Of a stretch of DNA of 64,000 bases, positions 35,209-44,057 are shown in pieces (position 1 is the first letter of the stretch; the number at the start of each line of letters is the position of its first letter). This DNA comes from Planctomycetota bacterium (GTDB taxonomy: Bacteria; Planctomycetota; UBA1135; UBA2386): NCBI GenBank assembly GCA_020638735.1, contig JACKHZ010000009.1, positions 62,001 through 126,000 on the forward strand, given 5' to 3'. Below the pieces are notes generated by a model. That model was not told the DNA's origin. It saw only the letters and a program-made list of their open reading frames with translations, and ran no database searches. The translations under genes were made by a program, and so were the position numbers.

Positions 35209-36495
35209 TCAGAACACCGGCGTGCCGAGCAGCGCGCGGCCGCCGAGATACGGCCGCAGCGCGGCCGGCACGTTGACGGTGCCGTCGGCGTTCTGGTGGT
35301 TCTCGAGCAGCGGGATCAGGATGCGCGGGCTCGCGGCGACGGTGTTGTTGAGCGTGTGGCAGTGCTGCGGCTTGCCGCCCTCGGGGCGGTAGCGCAGGCC
35401 GAGCCGGCGCGCCTGGTAGTCGTAGAAGCGCGACGCCGAGTGCGTCTCGCTGTAGGCGTTGCGCGACGGCATCCAGGTCTCGATGTCGTACTTCATCGCC
35501 TGCGGCACGCCGAGGTCGCCGCCGCACACCGCGACGACGCGGTACGGCAGCTCGCACGCCTGCAGCAGGTCCTCGGAGTTCTTGACGATGTCGTGGTGGT
35601 GCTCGAGCGAACGCGCCTTGTCGGCGACGTCCACCACCACCTGCTCGACCTTCTGGAACTGGTGCACGCGGTAGAGCCCGCGCGTGTCCTTGCCGTAGGT
35701 GCCGGCCTCACGCCGGAAGCACGCCGAGCGCGCCACGTACTTCTTGGGCAGGTCCTTCGCGTCGAGGATCTCGCCCATGTGCAGCGACGTCACCGGCACC
35801 TCGGCGGTGCCGATCAGGTTGAGCCCGTCCTTCTCGCTGCGGTAGGTCTGCTCCTCGCCGCCGGGGAAGAAGCCGGTGCCGAACATCGCCGCGTCGCGCA
35901 CCAGCAGCGGCGGGTCGACGGGCACGAAGCCGCGCTGCACCAGCAGCTCGACGGCGAAGCGCAGGATCGCGTCGTGCAGCAGTGCCAGGTCGCCGAACAG
36001 GAAGTAGTTGCGCGAGCCCGCCATCTCGGCGGCGCGCTGGAAGTCGAGCCAGCCCTGGGCCTCGCCGATCTCGTAGTGCGGCCGCGGCTGGAAGTCGAAC
36101 GTGCGCACCGTGCCGACCTTGCGCACCTCGACGTTGTCGGCGTCGGTCTTGCCGGCCGGCACGTCGTCGTCGGGGATGTTGGGTACGAGGCTCAGCTGCG
36201 TGTCGAGCTCGGCGCGCAACTGCTTCTCCTGCTCCTCCATCGCCTGCAGCTCGACCTTGAGCGCCTTCTGCTGCTCGAGGAACGCCGGACGCTGCTCGGC
36301 CGACAGCTTGCCGAGCTGCTTGCCGGCGGCCTTCTGCTCGCTGCGCATCGCGTCGAGCCTCGGCGTCATCGCGCGCAGCTCGGCGTCCAACGCGAGCGCC
36401 CGATCGACCGCCTCGGCGCGATCCGGCATGCACTTCTTGACCGCCCCCGCGCGCACGGCGTCGGGGTTCTCACGCAGCACCTTGATGTCGAGCAT
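35209..36495 (-). CDS. serS: seryl-tRNA synthetase
   Basis: 428-residue class II synthetase charging tRNA-Ser. The N-terminal long coiled-coil arm (about 25-105) is clear. Motif 2 reads ACFRREAGTYGKDTRGLYRV and motif 3 contains TLNNTVAASPR. Classical bacterial SerRS have a TLNGSGLAVGR-type motif 3, so this one departs from the usual sequence while keeping LN, Arg and the ENHQ end. Zn-binding features of the rare methanogen type are absent. Upstream on the same strand is the 703-residue secreted protein gene (56 bp away). A TAGACT hexamer about 15 nt before the ATG may be its -10. Confidence 0.95.
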   Translation of the reverse strand: MLDIKVLRENPDAVRAGAVKKCMPDRAEAVDRALALDAELRAMTPRLDAMRSEQKAAGKQLGKLSAEQRPAFLEQQKALKVELQAMEEQEKQLRAELDTQLSLVPNIPDDDVPAGKTDADNVEVRKVGTVRTFDFQPRPHYEIGEAQGWLDFQRAAEMAGSRNYFLFGDLALLHDAILRFAVELLVQRGFVPVDPPLLVRDAAMFGTGFFPGGEEQTYRSEKDGLNLIGTAEVPVTSLHMGEILDAKDLPKKYVARSACFRREAGTYGKDTRGLYRVHQFQKVEQVVVDVADKARSLEHHHDIVKNSEDLLQACELPYRVVAVCGGDLGVPQAMKYDIETWMPSRNAYSETHSASRFYDYQARRLGLRYRPEGGKPQHCHTLNNTVAASPRILIPLLENHQNADGTVNVPAALRPYLGGRALLGTPVF

Positions 36496-36551
36496 GGCTT
36501 TCGGCCGAGCAGTCTAGCGGCACGCCGGGTGCCGTCGCCACGGCCGTCGGC

Positions 36552-38663
36552 TCACTTCCATGAGATGTCGAGTTTGCCGAACAGCGGCGGCTTCTTGGCC
36601 TCGAGCCCGAGCTTCATGCCGTCGGCGGGCATGTCGCACTTCAACACCAGCTCGCCCTTCTGGTAGCCCTTGGGCATCGGGAAGCACGCGACCTGGAAGC
36701 CGACGTTCGGGTACTGGCTGCTGGCGGCACCGGCGAGGTTGCCGTCGGTCATCGGCAAGAACTCGCCGACCTCCTTCCTGCCCTTGCCGGTGTCGTCCTT
36801 GCAGGCGAACACCGCGCAGTGCAGGCCGATGCCCTGCAGCTCGGTGATCTTGGCGCCGCTCTTGTCGGCGACGTAGATGGACAACCCGTCGATCGAGGCA
36901 TTCTTGTCGCCGTCGCGGCGGAACTCGACGCGGAACGGCGCGCCCATCTCGACCACGGTGGTCTTGCCCGGCTCGACCAGGATCGGCTTCTGGTCCTCGC
37001 CGGCGTAGATGCAGGCGCCCTGCATGCGCGCGCCCTTGCCGGCGACGATGCGGCCGAACAGCAGGTCGTAGTCGCCCGCCGGCATCTCGACCTCCTTGCC
37101 GCCCGCGATGTCGAACATCGCCGCAGCGAAGTCGCCGCGGCCGCGCACCACCAGCTGCGCGGGCGCAGTGGGCTTCGGCCCGCTCCAGGCGAGCTTGAGC
37201 TTGCCGGTCTTCACGTACTCGGGGTTGAGCGGTCGCAGCGACACCGAGTCGCGCGCCTTCAGCTCCATGTGGTGCCAGCCGCTGGCGAGCTTGACGAACG
37301 CGGAGAACGGCACCCGTGGCCCCTTGCCGAGGCGCATCGAGTCGAGCAGCGGCGCGGCGACGCCGTTGCCGCCGGCGTCGCCGAGCAGGTGCATCTTGAA
37401 CTCGCCCTCGAACGGGTCGGCGCGGCCCGGCGCGCCGCTGCAGTCGTCGTCGTAGAAGACGAAGGTCTCCTTGTCGGCGGTCGCCTCCCAGCTGGCGGCG
37501 CTGTTGTAGTAGAGGTTGGCGACGTCGGTGCTCGGCGAGTAGTTGCACTCGGCCACGCCGGTCATCTCGCGCTCGCCGCCCTGCCAGAAGAACATCGCGT
37601 AGGGCATCTTCTTGTCGGCGTCGAGGAAGAACTCGGTCGGCTTCGGCCGCGCGCTGGCCTCGACCTCGGTGGCGCCGTCGGCGGTGGCGGCGTCGAGCCC
37701 GATCGCGAACTTCGACGCGCCGGTGCGGTGCAGGTAGACGTTGGCGGCGCGGAACCAATCGAGCTTGCGGTTGGTGCCGATCTGCGTCATCGAGCCCTGC
37801 CACCAGAACAGCGGCAGCGGGCCGCTGCGCGGGCCGTAGCCCATGTCCTTCTGCCAGTCCTTGACGGTCGCGTAGCTCAGCTCGTGCACCGCGGCCGGCA
37901 CGTTGGGCATGACCAGCGCCTCGAGGCCCTTGGCGTCGGCGCCGTAGCCCTCGGCCTCTCGCTTGTCGGCGTTCTTCTTCGCCTCCTCGAGCGCGACCTT
38001 CTGCGCCTTCACGAACTCCCGTCCGGTGATGTAGTGGCTGTCGAAGGTGAAGCCCCAGTTGTCGCGCGCCGCGAGCTGCTGCTCGACCAGGAACACGACC
38101 TCCTCCTTGTCCTCGAGCGTCTTCTGCGGCATCGCGTTCATCGCCACGCTCGCCAGGCCCCACATCTCCGAGGCCTCGTAGTAGTGCGCGACCTCCTCGC
38201 AGGTCTTGGCCAGCTGCTTGAAGCCGTCCACCACCGAGCGGAACGCCTCGCGGTCCTGGCCCTTGGAGATCGGGTCGAGGTAGCGGTTCCACGCGCGGTT
38301 GGCCTCGGTGCGCACCTTGCGGATGACCTCGTAGTGGTCGTTGCTGCAGCCGTCGGTCCAGCGCTGGATCTTGTCGATCGTCACCGCGTCGCCGAAGCAA
38401 CGCTGCCACGACGCCATCAACGCGTCGCACTTGGAGCGGGTGGTCTGCTCGCCGTTGCGCACGCCCCACCACAGCTCCTCGTAGTAGGAGATCGCGCGCG
38501 ACGAGCCCCGTTTCATCGCCTTGTCCTGCAGCTTCTCGTCGCTGAGCTCGAGGCCCTTGTTGAAGTCGCGGCGGAACTCGTCGCTGCTCAGCTCCTGCGC
38601 GCGCAGCGCCGGCAGCAGGGCCCACAGCAAGACGAACAGGACGGTCAGGGTCTGGCGCATCAT
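36552..38663 (-). CDS. large secreted protein of unknown function
   Basis: 703 residues with a signal peptide (LTVLFVLLWALLPALRAQ). The first half is helical with many Trp and Tyr (ISYYEELWWGVRN, HYYEASEMWGLASVAMNA). The second half is beta-rich with patterns of carbohydrate-binding or jelly-roll domains (GWHHMELKARDSVSLRPL, AGDYDLLFGRIVAGKG, TTVVEMGAPFRVEFRR). It ends in LFGKLDISWK. No family was recognised. Start ATG 38663, with an adjacent ATG at 38660. It precedes serS on the same strand but need not be functionally linked. Confidence 0.65.
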   Translation of the reverse strand: MMRQTLTVLFVLLWALLPALRAQELSSDEFRRDFNKGLELSDEKLQDKAMKRGSSRAISYYEELWWGVRNGEQTTRSKCDALMASWQRCFGDAVTIDKIQRWTDGCSNDHYEVIRKVRTEANRAWNRYLDPISKGQDREAFRSVVDGFKQLAKTCEEVAHYYEASEMWGLASVAMNAMPQKTLEDKEEVVFLVEQQLAARDNWGFTFDSHYITGREFVKAQKVALEEAKKNADKREAEGYGADAKGLEALVMPNVPAAVHELSYATVKDWQKDMGYGPRSGPLPLFWWQGSMTQIGTNRKLDWFRAANVYLHRTGASKFAIGLDAATADGATEVEASARPKPTEFFLDADKKMPYAMFFWQGGEREMTGVAECNYSPSTDVANLYYNSAASWEATADKETFVFYDDDCSGAPGRADPFEGEFKMHLLGDAGGNGVAAPLLDSMRLGKGPRVPFSAFVKLASGWHHMELKARDSVSLRPLNPEYVKTGKLKLAWSGPKPTAPAQLVVRGRGDFAAAMFDIAGGKEVEMPAGDYDLLFGRIVAGKGARMQGACIYAGEDQKPILVEPGKTTVVEMGAPFRVEFRRDGDKNASIDGLSIYVADKSGAKITELQGIGLHCAVFACKDDTGKGRKEVGEFLPMTDGNLAGAASSQYPNVGFQVACFPMPKGYQKGELVLKCDMPADGMKLGLEAKKPPLFGKLDISWK

Positions 38664-38729
38664 CGGCTTCGAGGGGTGGAAACCGGATCGTAGCCGGGGC
38701 GGCGCAGCGGCGCAGCCGTCGAAGTACGG

Positions 38730-39593
38730 CTAGTCGCCCTTGCGGGCCTGCTTGCTCATCTGCTCGAGGAAGCGCCGCTCGGCCGCGGACAGCGCCCCGA
38801 GGCCCTCGCGCTTGACCTTGTCGAGGATCTCGTCGAGCTGCAGCTGCTTGTGGTGGGCATCGCGCTCGCGGGCCTCGGCGCGCTTCTTCTGCACGCCCTG
38901 CAGCAGGCCCTTGAGGAGCGACGGGCGCTGCACGTTCGCGTGGTCGGCCCAGTCGATGAACCACGAGCGCTTGAAGGCCACGAAGCCGAGGAGCGCCCCG
39001 CCGACGTGGGCGCTGTGCGCGACGCCCTGCGCATAGCCGTCCACCAGCTCGATCATCGTGGCGTAGAGCCCGACGAACACCAGCACGGCCGCCAGGATCC
39101 ACAGCGGCAGGATGCCCCAGACCATCGCCATGGGGAAACGCAGGGCCGCGTAGACCAGGAAGGCGTAGCAGGCGCCGGACGCCCCGACCAGGGGCACGTC
39201 CTGGTAGCCACCCAACGCCGCGACCACGAGGTAGAGCAGGCCCCCGACGGCGCCGCCGGCGAGGTAGAGCTTCCAGGCGCCGCGATAGCCGAGCTTCGGC
39301 TCGGCGATGGTGCCCATGAAGTAGAGCACCAGCATGTTCATCAGGAAGTGCATCGGGTCGCGGAACGCGTGGGTGAACTGGTAGGTGACCAGCCGCAGCA
39401 CCCCGAGCCCGAAGCCCTCGAGCGAGTTGGACCACGAGAACGCGAACCAGAAGCCGCCGCCCGACGCGGACGGTTCGCTGAGTCGTCCCCACAGCAGGAT
39501 GTTCGACACGAACACCGCCGCGTTGAGCAGCATCAGGTGCTTGATCGCCGGCGTCAGCCGAGGCATCTGGAGGCTTGGTCCGTCGTAGCTCAT
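38730..39593 (-). CDS. rhomboid family intramembrane serine protease
   Basis: 287 residues. A short cytoplasmic N-terminus leads into six hydrophobic segments. The catalytic Ser lies in VGASGACYAF and the His in SAHVGGALLGF; HFLMNMLVLYFMG matches the family HxxxNxxxL segment. Rhomboids cut transmembrane substrates within the membrane. A cytosolic C-terminal tail (from about 215, Lys/Glu/Arg-rich, ending LSAAERRFLEQMSKQARK) resembles the short helical tail common to bacterial rhomboids of this type. It diverges from folD across 69 bp. Confidence 0.93.
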   Translation of the reverse strand: MSYDGPSLQMPRLTPAIKHLMLLNAAVFVSNILLWGRLSEPSASGGGFWFAFSWSNSLEGFGLGVLRLVTYQFTHAFRDPMHFLMNMLVLYFMGTIAEPKLGYRGAWKLYLAGGAVGGLLYLVVAALGGYQDVPLVGASGACYAFLVYAALRFPMAMVWGILPLWILAAVLVFVGLYATMIELVDGYAQGVAHSAHVGGALLGFVAFKRSWFIDWADHANVQRPSLLKGLLQGVQKKRAEARERDAHHKQLQLDEILDKVKREGLGALSAAERRFLEQMSKQARKGD

Positions 39594-39603
39594 GTTCTCG
39601 CGG

Positions 39604-39632
39604 TTGGGACCGGAGGCCCCCGTCGCTATCTT
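39604..39632 (+). promoter_or_regulatory. promoter of folD
   Basis: TTGGGA (39604-39609), a 17-nt spacer and TATCTT (39627-39632), each matching 4 of 6 sigma70 consensus bases. Its -10 ends 30 nt before the folD GTG, which has GGAG 9 nt upstream. The pyk candidate promoter has the same TTGGGA-17-TAxxxx arrangement. Confidence 0.5.
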
Positions 39633-39662
39633 TCGGCCAAACCATAACCGGAGACCAAGCCA

Positions 39663-40505
39663 GTGCCCGCGCAACTCCTCGACGGACGACAGATCGCCAA
39701 GCGCATGCGAGAGCGCCTCGCCGAAGCGCGGCAGACCCTCGGTGACCGACCCGTTCGGTTGGTGTCGCTCGAGGTCGGGCAGAACCCCGCCGCCGACGTC
39801 TACGTGCGCAACCAACAGCGCGCGGCGGCCGAGGTCGGCATCGCCATGGAGGTCGAGAACCTGCCGGTCGCCAGCACCGAGGCGCAGCTGGTCGAGGCGA
39901 TCTCCGCGCTGAACCGGCGCGCCGACGTGTCCGGCATCATCGTGCAGCGGCCGCTGCCGCACGGCATCGACCCGCGCCAGGTGCAGATGGCGATCGACCC
40001 GCACAAGGACGTCGAGGGCATGCACCCGGCGAACATGGGGTCGATCCTCTACCGCGAGCCGCTGCTACCGCCGTGCACCGCGGCCGCCGCGCAGCAGCTG
40101 ATCGTCGCGACCGGCATGGACCTGCGCGGCGCCGAGACGGTGGTCGTCGGCCACAGCGAGATCGTCGGCAAGCCGATCGCGGTGCTGCTGCTGCACCACC
40201 TGTCGACGGTGACGGTGTGCCACATCGGCACCAGGAACCTGGCCGACCACACGCGCCGCGCCGACATCGTCGTCGTCGCGGTCGGCAAGCCGGGCCTCGT
40301 GCACGGCGACATGCTGAAGCCCGGCGCCTGCGTCATCGACGTCGGCATCAACCAGGGCCCGGACGGCAAGATCGTCGGCGACGTCGACTTCGCCTCGGCC
40401 AACGAGGTCGCCGGTTTCCTGACCCCGGTGCCCGGCGGCGTCGGCCCGGTGACGGTGGCGATGCTGCTGCGCAACACGCTGCGCGCCGCCGGGGCGAGCG
40501 TCTGA
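39663..40505 (+). CDS. folD: FolD: methylenetetrahydrofolate dehydrogenase/cyclohydrolase with altered active site
   Basis: 280-residue FolD, normally interconverting 5,10-methylene-, methenyl- and 10-formyl-THF with NADP+. The fold markers VGQNPAADVYV, GIIVQRPLP, VGHSEIVGKP, VAVGKPG and PVPGGVGPVT are all present. The catalytic YxxxK reads Y47-VRN-Q51, so the Lys (E. coli K54) is Gln. KDVDG reads KDVEG, with Glu118 in place of the Asp (E. coli D121). The conserved Gln (Q95) is kept. The GTG start has a GGAG site 9 nt upstream. It overlaps the sulfatase gene by TGATG. Cyclohydrolase activity is doubtful; dehydrogenase may remain. Confidence 0.9.
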   Translation: MPAQLLDGRQIAKRMRERLAEARQTLGDRPVRLVSLEVGQNPAADVYVRNQQRAAAEVGIAMEVENLPVASTEAQLVEAISALNRRADVSGIIVQRPLPHGIDPRQVQMAIDPHKDVEGMHPANMGSILYREPLLPPCTAAAAQQLIVATGMDLRGAETVVVGHSEIVGKPIAVLLLHHLSTVTVCHIGTRNLADHTRRADIVVVAVGKPGLVHGDMLKPGACVIDVGINQGPDGKIVGDVDFASANEVAGFLTPVPGGVGPVTVAMLLRNTLRAAGASV

Positions 40506-42013
40506 TGGCGCGGCGTCGCGGCCCCGCCGCCTCGCTGCTGCTGGCCGGGTTCGCCGTCGGCTGGAGCGGCTGCGCGACGGCCCCGACAGCGCCCCCGCCG
40601 CCGCGGCCCAACGTGGTGCTGTTCCTGGTCGACGATCTCGGCTGGCAGGACCTCGGCGAGCCGTTCGCGACCGAGCGCAGCAAGTGGAACGATCGCTACG
40701 AGACGCCCAACGTCGAGCGGCTCTGCCGGCAAGGCACCAAGTTCCCGAACGCCTACGCGCACCCGATCTGCTCGCCGTCCCGCATCAGCCTGCTGACCGG
40801 CGCACATGCGGCGCGGCACCGCGTGACCCACTGGACGCTGCGTCAAGACCAGCCGACCGACCCGGAGCGCAAGGGCCTGCGCCGCCCGAACTGGAACCAG
40901 GCCGGTCTGAGCTGCGACCCGGCGACGCCGCACGCGGCGTGCTACGACACGCTGCCGGCGCGGTTGCGACGCAACGGCTACCGCACGATCCTGGTCGGCA
41001 AGGCCCATCTCGGCGCCGTCGACACGCCCGGCGCCGACCCGACCAACCTGGGCTTCGACGTCAACATCGCCGGCCACGCCGCCGGCGCGCCGGCCAGCTA
41101 CCTGGCCAGGAACGGCTTCGCGCGCGAAGGCGGCGATCCGGTCTGGAACGTGCCGGGGCTCGACTTCTACCGCGGCAGCGACCGCTTCCTGACCGACGTG
41201 CTGACCGACGAGGCGCTGCTCGCCGCCGACCGGGCGCGCGCCGCCGGCCAGCCGTTCTTCCTCTACCTCGCGCACTACGCGGTGCACGCGCCGTTCGACG
41301 CCGACGAGCGCTACGTGCAGCGCTACCGCGACCGCGGGCTGTCCGAACCGGAGGCGCGCTACGCGGCGCTGGTGCGCGGCGTCGACGACTCGCTGGGCAG
41401 GGTACTCGACTGGCTCGAGCAGAATCGGCAGACGAACACGATCGTCGTCTTCGCCAGCGACAACGGCGGCCTCAGCGCCAGCGCGCGCGGCGGCGAGAAG
41501 CACATGCACAACCTGCCGCTGCGGAGCGGCAAGGGCTCTGCATACGAAGGCGGGATCCGCGTGCCGTTCGCGATCCAATGGCCGGGCCACGTCACCGCCG
41601 ACGCGGTCGAGCCGCTGCCGATCCAGCTCGAGGACGTCATGCCGACGCTGTGCGAGCTGGTCGGCGTCGACCCGCAGTGCCCGGACGGCCACGCGTTCGC
41701 CCGGCGACTCGCCGGCATGCCGACCGTGCCGCACCCCTTGTTCTTCCACCACCCGCACTACTGGGGCGCGACGGGGCCCGGCATCGAGCCGTTCAGCGCG
41801 GTGCGCGACGGCGACCTGAAGCTGATCTGGTTCTACCAGGACGAGCGCGCGGAACTCTACGACCTGGCGGTCGACATCGGCGAGCACCACGACCTGGCCG
41901 CCGAACGCCCCGACGACGTGGCGCGGCTGCGGCTGCTGCTGCGACGGCAGCTGACCGCCTGCGCGGCGCAGGTGCCGACCCGCGACGGCGGAGCGCCGTG
42001 CGCGCTGCCGTAG
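40505..42013 (+). CDS. sulfatase, predicted lipoprotein
   Basis: 502-residue type I sulfatase. The signature CSPSR (Cys90, to become formylglycine) sits in AHPICSPSRISLLTG, preceded by the metal site VLFLVDDLGWQD and followed by ASDNGG and the GSAYEGGIRVPF region. A signal segment ends near WSGC (Cys23), a relaxed lipobox, so it may be lipid-anchored outside the cytoplasm. Sulfatases of this kind remove sulfate esters from polysaccharides or glycosaminoglycans; the substrate cannot be read here. The ATG overlaps the folD stop as TGATG, an odd pairing of one-carbon metabolism with an exported hydrolase. Convergent with ccsA, with 16 bp between. Confidence 0.92.
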   Translation: MARRRGPAASLLLAGFAVGWSGCATAPTAPPPPRPNVVLFLVDDLGWQDLGEPFATERSKWNDRYETPNVERLCRQGTKFPNAYAHPICSPSRISLLTGAHAARHRVTHWTLRQDQPTDPERKGLRRPNWNQAGLSCDPATPHAACYDTLPARLRRNGYRTILVGKAHLGAVDTPGADPTNLGFDVNIAGHAAGAPASYLARNGFAREGGDPVWNVPGLDFYRGSDRFLTDVLTDEALLAADRARAAGQPFFLYLAHYAVHAPFDADERYVQRYRDRGLSEPEARYAALVRGVDDSLGRVLDWLEQNRQTNTIVVFASDNGGLSASARGGEKHMHNLPLRSGKGSAYEGGIRVPFAIQWPGHVTADAVEPLPIQLEDVMPTLCELVGVDPQCPDGHAFARRLAGMPTVPHPLFFHHPHYWGATGPGIEPFSAVRDGDLKLIWFYQDERAELYDLAVDIGEHHDLAAERPDDVARLRLLLRRQLTACAAQVPTRDGGAPCALP

Positions 42014-42029
42014 CGATCGCACCCCGGCG

Positions 42030-44057
42030 TCAGGACTTCGCCGGCAGCGGCGGCGGTACCAGCTCCGCGTCCTCGTCCTCGGCGAGCCGCGCGATCGGCG
42101 CCGGCTTGGGTCGCGCCAGCACGTCGATGAACCCGACCAGCGCGGTGCCGCCGTAGATGCAGTAGGTCATCCAGACCGCCGTGCGCAGCCCCGACGAGAA
42201 ACCGTAGCTGTGCAGGCCGACGCCGAGCAGGTTGACGTGGAACCACGAGAAGGTCACCACCATGCCGGTGACGACCGACCACAACGCGAAGCCGGCGTCG
42301 CGCACCCAGCCGCTCATGCGCGCGTGCAGCAGCGCGATCTGCGACAGGCAGATCAGCAGCGCGCCGTTCTCCTTCGGGTCCCAGCCCCAGAAGCGGCCCC
42401 ACGAGTCGTTGGCCCAGACGCCGCCGAGGATCGTACCGACGACGGCGAACGCGAGGCCGAAGCAGGTGATGCCGTAGGTGATGCGCAGCATCGCCTTGGC
42501 CTCCTTGCCGTTGACGTCGCTGAGCCGCAGCACGCGGTTGACGACCCATGCGACCGCGAACGACGACGCGGCGAGGCCGGCTGCGTAGCCCATGTTGATG
42601 GTCGTGACGTGCGTCGCCAGCCAGAAGTTGCTGTCGAGCACCGCCTGCAGCGGATCCATCGTGTCCTCGCCCTTCGACACCTCGAACAGCCGCGCGAACA
42701 TCACCAGCAGCGCGCCGAGCACCGGCGCCACCGCCAGCGCGATGCGCCGCGGCAAGACGAACTCGGCGATCACCGACACCAGCACGGCGATCGCGGCGAT
42801 GAACAGGAACGTGTCGTAGAGGTTCTTGATCGGCGGCCGGCCGGTGATGACGCAGCGCAGCGCCACGTCGTACGACAGCAGGCCGAGCGCGAAGACGGTG
42901 ACGCCGACGCTGCCCCACCACAAGAGGCGGCTCTTCGGGAACATCCAGCACGCCGCGGCGAGCACGAAGCCGAACAGGAACCAGTGGATCGACTGGTAGT
43001 GCCACGCCTTGCGGTAGTACATCGCCTCGAGGTCGACGTGCGCGGCGCCGGGCAGCGGCGCCGCGGCGGTGATGACGGCCTCGGCATAGCGCATCAAGCT
43101 GGCTTCGATGGCGGCATGGTCGGCGCCGTTTACGGCCCGATCCAGCCCGAACACCGCGTCGCGCGTCGGTCCCTCGACCTCGCGCAGCACCAGCTCCGCG
43201 CCGCCGCCGACGTACAGCCACTCCGGCTCGCCGACGCCGCCCGGCGTCATCGCCGAGAGCGGCGGAACGAGCGCGGCGCCGCTGTCGAAGCGGAACATGC
43301 GCTGCAGCAGGTCGAGCATGACGACCATCTGGTCGTCGCTGACGACGGCGTCCCCCATCGCCGCGATGCGCTTGCGGAACTCCGGCCCCTTGGCCAGCAG
43401 TTCGGCGAGCTTCACCTGCTGGCCGCCGAACAGCTGCTGCAGCTCGGCATCCGGCACCGCGATCGGGTAGCGCAGCGGGTCCAGCGTGCTGCGCAGGTTG
43501 TCGTACTCGCGGAAGTGGCGCCACAGCTGCACGATGTGCTCCTGCACCTCGCTGCGCTTGCCAGCGTCCAGGGCAGCGTATTCGTTGCCCAGCGTCCTGA
43601 GCTGCTCGAAGGAGGCTGCGGCCTGGTGGAAGCTGAGGAACTCGAAGCCCTGCTTCTGCCCCTCGTTGTCGATGCCGAGCGCGTCGAGCACGGCGACGTT
43701 CTCGATGCGGAACAGCGGGTATTCGTCGGCCTGCTCCGGGTAGCACCAGACGTCGAGCAGCCACTCGATCGGCTCGAGCGTGACCTTCTGCGGGCTGCTC
43801 TCGGCGCCGTACTCGTACTTGAGGTCGCGGCGACCGTGCACCGAGTAGAGCGTGAACGCCGCCCACACCGACAGCGGCTTGACGCGTCCGTTCTGTTGCA
43901 CCGGCGTGCGCGCGAGCTCGTCGACACACTCCTTGCTCCACGGCGCCTGGCGCGCGGGTACCTCGGACAGGCGGGGCGACGGACGACTGCAAGCGGCGAC
44001 GGCCAGCGCGAGAAGCGCGAGCACGAGGAGCCGGAGCCGTTGGTTCGTAGCGTTCAT
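42030..44057 (-). CDS. ccsA: CcsA-type cytochrome c assembly protein with N-terminal lipoprotein-like domain
   Basis: 675 residues. The C-terminal half (about 310-650) is a CcsA/CcmC-family heme-handling membrane domain with about eight segments and the WWD-type motif WGRFWGWDPKE (553-563). The first 300 residues are not usual for CcsA: a signal ending at VAAC (Cys23) followed by a soluble domain (VQQNGRVKPLSVWAAFTLYS; PLRYPIAVPDAELQQLFGG) facing the periplasm. CcsA with ResB ligates heme to apocytochrome c (system II). The ATG overlaps resB as ATGA. The operon order is lipoprotein, resB, ccsA. Confidence 0.88.
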   Translation of the reverse strand: MNATNQRLRLLVLALLALAVAACSRPSPRLSEVPARQAPWSKECVDELARTPVQQNGRVKPLSVWAAFTLYSVHGRRDLKYEYGAESSPQKVTLEPIEWLLDVWCYPEQADEYPLFRIENVAVLDALGIDNEGQKQGFEFLSFHQAAASFEQLRTLGNEYAALDAGKRSEVQEHIVQLWRHFREYDNLRSTLDPLRYPIAVPDAELQQLFGGQQVKLAELLAKGPEFRKRIAAMGDAVVSDDQMVVMLDLLQRMFRFDSGAALVPPLSAMTPGGVGEPEWLYVGGGAELVLREVEGPTRDAVFGLDRAVNGADHAAIEASLMRYAEAVITAAAPLPGAAHVDLEAMYYRKAWHYQSIHWFLFGFVLAAACWMFPKSRLLWWGSVGVTVFALGLLSYDVALRCVITGRPPIKNLYDTFLFIAAIAVLVSVIAEFVLPRRIALAVAPVLGALLVMFARLFEVSKGEDTMDPLQAVLDSNFWLATHVTTINMGYAAGLAASSFAVAWVVNRVLRLSDVNGKEAKAMLRITYGITCFGLAFAVVGTILGGVWANDSWGRFWGWDPKENGALLICLSQIALLHARMSGWVRDAGFALWSVVTGMVVTFSWFHVNLLGVGLHSYGFSSGLRTAVWMTYCIYGGTALVGFIDVLARPKPAPIARLAEDEDAELVPPPLPAKS

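Noticed and set aside
36518..36534. 6-bp hairpin CGGCAC/GTGCCG before serS
   Set aside because: Too short in GC-rich DNA; no U-tract and no partner evidence.
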